A stretch of 8,888 nt of DNA from JBAYFX01 sp041666965 (GTDB lineage: Bacteria > Patescibacteriota > Microgenomatia > UBA12405), in contig JBAYFX010000035.1 of NCBI GenBank assembly GCA_041666965.1, forward strand, positions 1 through 8,888, in the 5' to 3' direction. Both the position numbers and the translations under genes were made by a program. The stretch's first letter is position 1, and every line of letters begins with the position of its first letter. Shown one piece after another: positions 1 through 5,382 of the stretch. The notes under the pieces were generated by a model. The model saw only the letters and a list, made by a program, of their open reading frames with translations. It was not told the DNA's origin and made no database searches.

Positions 1-214
1 TAAACAAGGGCAGGAAATATTAGCTAAACCTGATGTTAAAAAAGACGAGTTTGATAAGTTTAATCAGGAATTAGTTAGTATTGTTCAAACAATTTCTGCG
101 GCGCTTTATCAATCCGGCCAGCCATCAGACACACCTCAAGAGGATCAATCCAATCCTCCAAAGTCCGAACCAAAAAAAGATAAACCTGAGGCCGAAGAAG
201 GCGAGGTAGTCTAG
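1..214 (+). CDS. dnaK: Molecular chaperone DnaK (Hsp70), C-terminal end only (5' partial)
   Basis: The reading frame enters from the left edge (first whole codon at base 2) and stops with TAG at 212-214, giving 70 residues. The first part, with the segment FNQELVSIVQTISAALYQSG, matches the last helices of the Hsp70 lid domain. A disordered Pro/Gln/Lys/Glu-rich linker follows and ends in the acidic tail EEGEVV, as is typical of bacterial DnaK. DnaK is the cytoplasmic ATP-dependent chaperone that works with DnaJ and GrpE. The ATPase and substrate domains lie outside the window, so the call rests on the tail together with the adjoining dnaJ. The TAG stop overlaps the dnaJ GTG start by one base, which suggests one operon with translational coupling. 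Confidence 0.85.
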   Translation, partial: KQGQEILAKPDVKKDEFDKFNQELVSIVQTISAALYQSGQPSDTPQEDQSNPPKSEPKKDKPEAEEGEVV

Positions 215-1074
215 TGAAAAAAGATTATTACGAAATACTGGGTATAACTAAAGGGTCAACGGCCGCGGATATTAAATCTGCCTACCGCAAGAAGGCTCTC
301 GAGTGGCACCCAGATCGCAATAAATCCGCCGATGCTGAAGAAAAATTTAAAGAAATAAATGAAGCTTATGAAATTTTAAGTAACGATCAAAAGCGCAGTG
401 CCTATGACCAATATGGGCATGCTGCCTTTGATCCTAGTGCTGGTGGGTTTGGTAACCATACTTATACCCAAGGGTCAGGTCCGTTTACTTTTACCTGGAA
501 CTCAAATGGGCCTAATTTTGGTCAAAATGCCGATTTTGACTTTGGTGGCTTTAGCAACCCCTTTGATATTTTTGAACAGTTCTTTGGCGGTGGAGGTGGT
601 TTTGGTGGCCGTCAAACCAGACAAATTCCCACCTATCGGATAGTCGTAGAATTTATGGAAGCCGTCAATGGTGTCGAGAAAGAAATATCACTTGATGGAA
701 ATAAGAAAAAAATTAAAATTCCCGCCGGTGTTGATGATGGCCAGCGTATTAAATACGGTGATTTTATACTTTATATAGACGTCAAACCTGATTTAACCTT
801 TAAGCGCGATGGAAATGATGTCTATATTAGCCAGGAAATAACCTTTGCTCAGGCAGCACTCGGGGATGAAATTTCCATCCAAACCCTGGAGGGACCTCTA
901 TCTATTAGGGTCCGGCCAGGAACCCAATCACATACGTTGATTCGTTTAAAAGCCAAAGGAATTAAAGATGTAAATGGTTATGGCCGGGGAGATTTTTATA
1001 TTAGGTTACTTATAACTGTTCCTACTCGGCTTAGTGCTGCTCAAAAAGAATTATTACGACAACTCAATCTCTAG
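214..1074 (+). CDS. dnaJ: Type II (zinc-finger-less) DnaJ/CbpA-like co-chaperone
   Basis: Hsp40 co-chaperone that stimulates the DnaK ATPase and delivers clients to it in the cytoplasm. The 286-aa protein has an N-terminal J-domain (about residues 3-68) with the essential HPD triad at 32-34. A Gly/Phe-rich region (about 75-132) contains a DIF motif (118-120) and a GGGGGFGG run. Two C-terminal beta domains (about 139-270) follow, including the IPAGVDDGQRIKYGD segment and the family's QAALGDEI and PGTQ motifs. The four CxxCxGxG zinc repeats of classical DnaJ are absent, and the protein has no cysteine at all, so it belongs to the shorter type II class (CbpA/DnaJB-like). The start is GTG, inside the dnaK stop, preceded by GAGG at 203-206 with 7-base spacing. 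This is the only clear Shine-Dalgarno sequence in the window. Confidence 0.95.
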   Translation: MKKDYYEILGITKGSTAADIKSAYRKKALEWHPDRNKSADAEEKFKEINEAYEILSNDQKRSAYDQYGHAAFDPSAGGFGNHTYTQGSGPFTFTWNSNGPNFGQNADFDFGGFSNPFDIFEQFFGGGGGFGGRQTRQIPTYRIVVEFMEAVNGVEKEISLDGNKKKIKIPAGVDDGQRIKYGDFILYIDVKPDLTFKRDGNDVYISQEITFAQAALGDEISIQTLEGPLSIRVRPGTQSHTLIRLKAKGIKDVNGYGRGDFYIRLLITVPTRLSAAQKELLRQLNL

Positions 1075-1099
1075 ATGTCTGTCTAATTTCAGCTTCAAC

Positions 1100-1108
1100 T
1101 GCTATAAT
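1100..1108 (+). promoter_or_regulatory. Extended -10 promoter for nusA-infB
   Basis: The sequence TGCTATAAT is a perfect extended -10 element (TGn plus TATAAT) in the 85-base gap between dnaJ and nusA. No good -35 box is visible 16-18 bases upstream, which is normal for extended -10 promoters. Transcription would start near 1115 and leave a leader of about 45 nt, most of it taken up by the hairpin at 1125-1150. The same nonamer stands before rpsO. Confidence 0.65.
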
Positions 1109-1124
1109 AAGCCATAAGTTAATC

Positions 1125-1150
1125 GGATGGGGACGGAGTCGTCCCCATTT
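1125..1150 (+). terminator. Strong GC-rich hairpin with short U-run in the nusA leader (terminator or attenuator)
   Basis: A perfect 9-bp inverted repeat (1127-1135 with 1140-1148) closes a GAGT tetraloop. Two G-U pairs can extend it to 1125/1150. TTTT at 1148-1151 follows on the + strand only. It may terminate dnaK-dnaJ transcripts. Because it lies downstream of the TATAAT at 1103, it would also sit in the nusA transcript and could act as an attenuator. The U-run is short and starts inside the stem, so termination may be partial. Confidence 0.55.
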
Positions 1151-1159
1151 TCATGAAAT

Positions 1160-2146
1160 ATGGATATAAAAAAACTACCTAAAACTGAATTTGCGGCTGC
1201 CGTTGCTCAAATCGCAGGAGAACGCAATCTCGATAGTCAACTAATTCTTGATTCTATTGAGGCTGGTTTAATTTCTGCCTATAAGCGCGACCAGAAAGAA
1301 CATGGCGTCAATGTAGCCGAAGAATCAACCTTTGTTGTTGAGCTCGCTCCTGAAACCGGTTCATTTAAGGTCTACGAAACGACCGATGATAAAAAAGTAG
1401 ACGTTACTCCTCCAGGGTTCGGACGTATCGCCGCCCAAACGGCTAGGCAAGTAATTGATCAAAAAATCCACGAAGCTGAAAAAGAAAATATTCTTGATGA
1501 ATATCGTCGCAAAATCGGTGGTTTAGTAAACGGTATTGTTCTTCGGGCTGATTCATATCGGCTTACTGTTGGTATAGGCCGGACTGAAGCTGTTTGCCCC
1601 AAAGAGGAGCAGGTTAAAGGTGAAAACCTTAAAACCGGTGATAAAAAGCTTTTTTTGGTCAAAGAGGTAACTAAAGATGATGAATTAGGCAAAAGTGAAG
1701 TCATTCTTTCTCGAAAAGATCCTGAATTTATTCGTCAACTTTTTGTTCGTGAAGTCCCTGAAGTTGCCAACCGTACTGTAACTGTTGAAAAAATAGCCCG
1801 AACTCCCGGCGTTAGAATAAAAGTGGCAGTTTCTTCGCGGGAAGCTGGAGTCGATCCTGTCGGTTCTTGTATAGGCCAAAAAGGATCTCGAATCCAATCG
1901 ATTTTAAGCGAGCTTTCGCCAGACGAAAAATTAGACGTTGTGGCTTTCAGTAAAAACCTTTCCCACTTTATTGTTCAGGCTTTGTCACCGGCTCAGGGTG
2001 TTACTTTAGTTAGTCAAAAAGATGGGGTTGCCCTGGTTACTGTTCCTGAAGATCAATTAGCACTGGCTATTGGCTCAGGTGGTGAAAATATTAATTTGGC
2101 TGGAGTATTAACCGGCATGGATATTAAAGTACAAGCCGAAAAGTAA
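1160..2146 (+). CDS. nusA: Transcription termination/antitermination factor NusA (short form)
   Basis: NusA binds RNA polymerase and nascent RNA and modulates pausing, intrinsic termination and antitermination. The 328-aa protein has the N-terminal polymerase-binding domain (about 1-115, with a helical segment ending in LISAYKRD), an S1 domain (about 118-185) and two KH domains. KH1 carries GQKG at 239-242 in the typical context GSCIGQKGSRIQ, and KH2 carries GSGG at 305-308. It ends soon after KH2, so the C-terminal acidic repeats of proteobacterial NusA are absent, as in many non-proteobacterial forms. The ATG at 1160 gives the expected N-terminus, though no Shine-Dalgarno precedes it. The leader hairpin ends about 10 bases before the start. 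infB follows after 3 bases, which is the conserved nusA-infB arrangement. Confidence 0.96.
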   Translation: MDIKKLPKTEFAAAVAQIAGERNLDSQLILDSIEAGLISAYKRDQKEHGVNVAEESTFVVELAPETGSFKVYETTDDKKVDVTPPGFGRIAAQTARQVIDQKIHEAEKENILDEYRRKIGGLVNGIVLRADSYRLTVGIGRTEAVCPKEEQVKGENLKTGDKKLFLVKEVTKDDELGKSEVILSRKDPEFIRQLFVREVPEVANRTVTVEKIARTPGVRIKVAVSSREAGVDPVGSCIGQKGSRIQSILSELSPDEKLDVVAFSKNLSHFIVQALSPAQGVTLVSQKDGVALVTVPEDQLALAIGSGGENINLAGVLTGMDIKVQAEK

Positions 2147-2149
2147 TTT

Positions 2150-3586
2150 ATGGCCAATAGTACCCCACAGCAGCATCGACCTCCGATAGTTGCTGTTATG
2201 GGTCACATTGATCACGGCAAAACCACCCTTTTAGACCGAATTCGTTCAGCTCGTGTTGCCTTAAAAGAAGCCGGAGGTATTACTCAACATCTTTCAGCCT
2301 ACCAAACCGAAGTAGTTTTAAAATCCGGTGCTACTAAAGCCATAACTTTTATTGATACACCAGGCCACGCTGCGTTCCGGGCTATGCGAACTAGGGGAAC
2401 CCAAATCACCGACATTGCTCTTTTAGTCATTTCAGCGCTTGATGGAGTCATGGCCCAAACCAAAGAAGCCATATCTCAAATAAAAGCTGCCGGTATTCCG
2501 GTAATTGTTGCCATGACAAAAACCGATCTCGAAGGCAGTCAACCGGAAAAGATTAAGGGACAATTGGTGGAACTAGAATTAACTCCTGAAGAATATGGCG
2601 GTCAAGTGGCCTTAATTCCCGTTTCCGCCAAAACAGGGGAGGGAATTCCTGAGTTAATTGAGTCAATTTCGCTTTTAGCCGATGTTATGGAGTTACCCTA
2701 TTTGTCTGATGCTCCACTCGAGGCTGTTGTTTACGAGTCACGTATGGATGTTACTCGTGGAGCCGTGGTCTCCGCAATAATCAAAAACGGTCAAATAAAA
2801 GTTGGCGACACTCTCTATGCCGATTCTTCTACTGGTAAGGTAAAGGTCATCAACGATTGGTCCGGAAAACCTCTTCAAGTGGCGCTGCCTTCCATGCCTA
2901 TAGAAATATTAGGGTTCAATACAGTGGCTCCGGTTGGTGCTACTCTTAGCTTTGAACCTCTTTCCCATGTTGTACCCTCCCTCCCTCCAATGCCTAAAAT
3001 CGGAGACGTAGACAGTCCTCATTTAAATTTAATTCTAAAAGCTGATGTAGGGGGAACGCTTGAAGCTCTCAAGTCGAGCCTTTCTGATGATGTAACCATT
3101 GTTTCGTCTAGCATTGGTGCTGTAAATGACACCGACATTTTTATGGCAGCTTCCAGTCATGCTGAAATTTTTGCTTTCAATGTTCCGGTTCCCAAAACAG
3201 TCAAAAATTTAGCTGATAATGAAAAAGTAAAAATATTTGAGAGTAAGGTAATCTATGAAATTTTAGAAAATATTCAATCTCAGGTGTTAAAACTAATGGA
3301 CCCGACAATTGAAGAAACCACTTTAGGTGAAGCTAAAATTACCGCTGAATTTAAAATTGAAAAAGTCAGAATTGCTGGAGTTCAGGTTTACAAAGGTGAA
3401 CTGTCAAAAGGAGATCAGGTACATTTAAAACGGGGTGACAAAATTATAAAGGACACCAAAATTGATAATATCCGACAAGCGAAGTCAGACGTGGACCGGG
3501 TTAAAGCCACGGGGGAGTGTGGCGTAACTTTTAAACCCTATGTTGATTTTCAATTAAATGATGTTATAATAGCCTATAAAAGTTAA
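2150..3586 (+). CDS. infB: Translation initiation factor IF-2 (short form)
   Basis: GTPase that brings fMet-tRNA to the 30S subunit and promotes subunit joining. At 478 aa it is far shorter than E. coli IF-2 (890 aa) because the variable N-terminal region is missing: the G domain begins at about residue 11. Visible motifs are G1 GHIDHGKT (18-25), the G2 region GGITQH (42-47), G3 DTPGHAAF (69-76), G4 TKTD (123-126) and G5 SAK (159-161). Domain II (about 188-270), domain III (about 285-380) and the fMet-tRNA-binding C2 domain (about 385-478, with GECGV near the end) are all present. G4 has Thr where most IF-2 proteins have Asn (NKxD), a change seen in other GTPase families. The gene lies 3 bases after nusA and has no Shine-Dalgarno sequence, so coupled translation is likely. 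Confidence 0.97.
   Translation: MANSTPQQHRPPIVAVMGHIDHGKTTLLDRIRSARVALKEAGGITQHLSAYQTEVVLKSGATKAITFIDTPGHAAFRAMRTRGTQITDIALLVISALDGVMAQTKEAISQIKAAGIPVIVAMTKTDLEGSQPEKIKGQLVELELTPEEYGGQVALIPVSAKTGEGIPELIESISLLADVMELPYLSDAPLEAVVYESRMDVTRGAVVSAIIKNGQIKVGDTLYADSSTGKVKVINDWSGKPLQVALPSMPIEILGFNTVAPVGATLSFEPLSHVVPSLPPMPKIGDVDSPHLNLILKADVGGTLEALKSSLSDDVTIVSSSIGAVNDTDIFMAASSHAEIFAFNVPVPKTVKNLADNEKVKIFESKVIYEILENIQSQVLKLMDPTIEETTLGEAKITAEFKIEKVRIAGVQVYKGELSKGDQVHLKRGDKIIKDTKIDNIRQAKSDVDRVKATGECGVTFKPYVDFQLNDVIIAYKS
3543..3570 (+). promoter_or_regulatory. Internal promoter at the 3' end of infB
   Basis: TTGATT (3543-3548; four of six match the -35 consensus) is followed after 16 bases by TATAAT (3565-3570), with an extended TGT at 3562-3564. 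The site lies within the last codons of infB. It would start transcription near 3577, about 20 bases before the ATG at 3598. Its coding location means chance is possible, but it is the best-matched promoter in the window. Confidence 0.5.
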
Positions 3587-3597
3587 TTAAGTGACTA

Positions 3598-4404
3598 ATG
3601 AAAAACTATAATGTTTCAACCATCAGTCCGCTTTTGGCTAACGCCAAAACTGCTTTAATTGTCGTCCCAGTCATTAGTGTTGATTCCATTGGTGCCGCAC
3701 TAGCCCTAGCTTTAGGCTTAAAAAAGAAAGGTATTGACGCTCGTGTCTATTCTCCTCAAAAAACAGATAATAATTATTCCAAATTAAGCGGTCTAGAACT
3801 TATTTCTGACACCTTTACTGGTGGGGATTTGGTGATTACTCTTTCCTATCCTCTCGATCAAATCGATCAAGTTTCTTACAACGATGATGGGGGAAAGCTT
3901 AACTTAGTTGTCAAAACAAAATCAACTGGCCCGACTGTTGCGACCGATCAAATTGTAATTAATAATCAATCCGGTTCCGCTGATGTTGGTTTTATGCTTG
4001 GAGATGAGTCTGTCCTTGGTGAAAATAGCCAAATAGTCAACAAAGGCAACTGGATACTGGTTTCACCTATTAATGTAACTAAACCGTGGGCTAAGGCTAC
4101 GATTATTGACCCTGATGCTCCATTTTCAGAAATTTTTACCTTCTTACTACCCATGTTGGGATTAGAACTTGATGCTGATTCCGGAAAAGACCTCCTAATT
4201 GGTCTTCGTGTTGCCACTCAGTCTTTTTCAGTTAACGTGTCTCCAGAAAGTTTTGAAGCTGGAGCAATTTGCTTGAGGGCTACTCAGCCAGAAATGACTC
4301 AGGCTCCCCAATCCGTTCCTCAAAACGTTACCCCGATAGAAAAGGTAGAATCAGCCCCAGCTAACCCCGGCACTTTTTCTCCTTCCACCCCTCCCACCGC
4401 CTAA
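3598..4404 (+). CDS. DHH/NrnA-like protein lacking the catalytic histidines (probable inactive homologue)
   Basis: 268 aa. The N-terminus (about residues 12-53), a hydrophobic strand then VDSIGAALALALGLKKKG and a further strand ending in YSP, resembles the start of NrnA-like DHH phosphoesterases (usual pattern PDGDAIGS-ALAL). The segments IIDPDAPFSEIFTFLL (169-184) and TQSFSVNVSPESFEAGA (207-223) match the region around and after the second metal-binding motif. The protein has no histidine at all, so the DHH triad is impossible, and the aspartate expected near TQSF is also missing. The C-terminal DHHA1 domain is absent. Residues 231-268 form a Pro/Thr/Ser-rich, probably disordered tail. Its position after infB matches where nrnA often lies in the nusA-infB-truB cluster, which supports the relationship. 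The function is unknown; a binding or scaffold role is an inference. Confidence 0.6.
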   Translation: MKNYNVSTISPLLANAKTALIVVPVISVDSIGAALALALGLKKKGIDARVYSPQKTDNNYSKLSGLELISDTFTGGDLVITLSYPLDQIDQVSYNDDGGKLNLVVKTKSTGPTVATDQIVINNQSGSADVGFMLGDESVLGENSQIVNKGNWILVSPINVTKPWAKATIIDPDAPFSEIFTFLLPMLGLELDADSGKDLLIGLRVATQSFSVNVSPESFEAGAICLRATQPEMTQAPQSVPQNVTPIEKVESAPANPGTFSPSTPPTA

Positions 4405-4429
4405 CCTAGATTTATAAACTAATATTAAT

Positions 4430-4738
4430 ATGACTTTCGCAGAACAAGAACAATTTGATAGACAATTAATTGAATTTTTTGCACCAAAAAAATGCCCACT
4501 CAGAGAAGTAGCTGACAGGTGGGTATATTCTGCTTCCCGATATGTGGAGGGTAGCCATATTGATTTAGCTTGTATTCCCCAGGATCGCAGATCAAGTGAA
4601 TGTGAGACTTGTGTTTTATTTGATCCTACAAAGCAATCATTCCAATTCGAATCAACTATTCCGGTTGGTGTCAGAATTATCGCCACTCCAGCTCCTTCCG
4701 GTGCTTTTGCAATAACAAATGATTTGTTGAATATATAA
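4430..4738 (+). CDS. Small Cys-rich protein of unknown function (first of a pair)
   Basis: I do not recognise this 102-aa protein. It has four cysteines, at 22, 48, 58 and 61. The last three form C-x9-C-x2-C, the same pattern as in the next gene, so a zinc or other metal site is plausible. The first 20 residues look helical and end in EFFAPK. The C-terminal 35 residues have no cysteine and are mildly hydrophobic, with no clear membrane segment or signal peptide. It begins 25 bases after the DHH-like gene, has the same direction as all its neighbours, and lies 13 bases before the next gene. The start has no Shine-Dalgarno; a TATAAA at 4413-4418 could serve as a -10 but is weak. An antisense frame overlaps it but has no supporting context, so the + strand is preferred. 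Confidence 0.62.
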   Translation: MTFAEQEQFDRQLIEFFAPKKCPLREVADRWVYSASRYVEGSHIDLACIPQDRRSSECETCVLFDPTKQSFQFESTIPVGVRIIATPAPSGAFAITNDLLNI

Positions 4739-4751
4739 AAGATTATTTAAA

Positions 4752-5021
4752 ATGTCTCTAATCCACACTTTTGAGACTCTATTTGCTAATAAAGTAAATT
4801 TATCCCATTTATGTGTTTTTCGTCCTTCATTATTTGGTGTTAGGGTAGTTACAGGGTTAGAAGTACCGAGGGAACCCTTGGAAAAACAACCGCACGGTTT
4901 GATTAAGTGTCGCATGGTTTTTAAGCATCCTCAATTGGGTGAAACCTTTTGTGATGAACAGGGAACTCCCCACGAAGCTTGCTATAACTGTCCTATTGGT
5001 CGCTTTGGTGTCCGTGCTTGA
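4752..5021 (+). CDS. Small Cys-rich protein of unknown function (second of a pair)
   Basis: I do not recognise this 89-aa protein. It has five cysteines, at 21, 53, 67, 77 and 80. The last three form C-x9-C-x2-C, ending in CYNCPIGRFG close to the C-terminus, with three histidines nearby (49, 59, 74). The first cysteine is at nearly the same position as in the upstream gene (21 against 22), and TLFANK (9-14) resembles EFFAPK there. The two may be diverged duplicates that bind a metal. There is no membrane segment or signal peptide. The TGA stop at 5019-5021 lies just before the rpsO promoter. The gene stands where truB and ribF are often found before rpsO, but it resembles neither. Confidence 0.62.
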   Translation: MSLIHTFETLFANKVNLSHLCVFRPSLFGVRVVTGLEVPREPLEKQPHGLIKCRMVFKHPQLGETFCDEQGTPHEACYNCPIGRFGVRA

Positions 5022-5023
5022 TG

Positions 5024-5032
5024 TGCTATAAT
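5024..5032 (+). promoter_or_regulatory. Extended -10 promoter for rpsO-pnp
   Basis: TGCTATAAT is identical to the nonamer upstream of nusA. It starts 3 bases after the stop of the preceding gene. A weak TTGGTG (5005-5010) lies 16 bases upstream of the hexamer. Transcription would begin near 5039 and give a leader of about 70 nt before the S15 start at 5110. Confidence 0.65.
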
Positions 5033-5045
5033 TCCCGTTGACCTA

Positions 5046-5114
5046 ATCCGGTTTTTTGGGACGCCATTCCAAAATCATTATACTTTTACCGGATACGGCC
5101 TTAAATCACATGGC
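5046..5114 (+). promoter_or_regulatory. Structured rpsO leader, candidate S15 autoregulatory element
   Basis: The leader can fold as a nested structure. The outer 6-bp stem ATCCGG/CCGGAT pairs 5046-5051 with 5089-5094. Inside it, an 8-bp hairpin pairs 5054-5061 with 5067-5074 and includes a G-U pair (5060/5068) stacked on a G-C pair (5059/5069). Bases 5063-5067 (GCCAT), at the hairpin loop, are exactly complementary to 5110-5114 (ATGGC), which contains the rpsO start codon, so a pseudoknot closing the start is possible. S15 is known to repress its own mRNA through lineage-specific leaders, often using a G-U/G-C motif. Regulation here is an inference from pairing alone. Confidence 0.45.
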
Positions 5115-5379
5115 TTTAACCAAAGACGAAAAGCAGTCCTTAATTACTAAATACGCCCAAGATAAGGGGGACACCGGTTCTCCTGAAGTCCAGGTAGCAA
5201 TTTTAACCAAACAAATCGAGAAACTTCAAGGCCACTTGGCTGAGAATAAGCACGATTCTCCTGCCAAAAGGGGACTTTTGAGTAAAATCGCTAAACGTCG
5301 CCGCTTGCTTCGTTATCTTACCGAACACACTCCAGATCGTTACACCAAACTTATCAAGGAATTAGGCTTAAAAAAATAA
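5110..5379 (+). CDS. rpsO: 30S ribosomal protein S15
   Basis: S15 is a primary binder of the 16S rRNA central domain in small-subunit assembly. From the ATG at 5110 the protein is 89 aa, the usual family length, and starts MALTKDEKQ like other S15 proteins. The conserved GDTGSPEVQVAILT segment (about 20-33), the NKHDSPAKRGLL segment and the basic KRRRLLRYL helix that contact rRNA are all present, and the protein ends in ELGLKK. The frame stays open upstream to a TTG at 5056, but those extra 18 residues are not S15-like and overlap the leader structure, so that start is rejected. No Shine-Dalgarno sequence is visible. pnp follows after 3 bases, the classical rpsO-pnp pair. Confidence 0.97.
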   Translation: MALTKDEKQSLITKYAQDKGDTGSPEVQVAILTKQIEKLQGHLAENKHDSPAKRGLLSKIAKRRRLLRYLTEHTPDRYTKLIKELGLKK

Positions 5380-5382
5380 AAA

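Noticed and set aside
1153..1182. Nine-codon upstream ORF overlapping the nusA start
   Set aside because: There is no ribosome-binding site, it is very short, and a chance ATG in AT-rich sequence explains it.
4351..4686. 111-aa antisense frame over the first small Cys-rich gene
   Set aside because: It is opposite to all other genes, runs into the 3' end of the DHH-like gene and has no visible promoter or recognisable motif.
4707..4737. TTGCAA and TATATA as a promoter for the second small gene
   Set aside because: The 19-base spacer, weak boxes and the location over the end of the preceding gene give too little support; co-transcription is simpler.
4980..4988. TGCTATAAC resembling the extended -10 motif
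   Set aside because: It lies inside coding sequence for the Cys-rich CYNC segment and lacks the highly conserved final T; a full TGCTATAAT follows 44 bases later.
5056..5109. In-frame TTG extension of rpsO by 18 residues
   Set aside because: The extra residues are unlike S15, the ATG at 5110 gives the standard 89-aa protein, and the region overlaps the leader hairpin.
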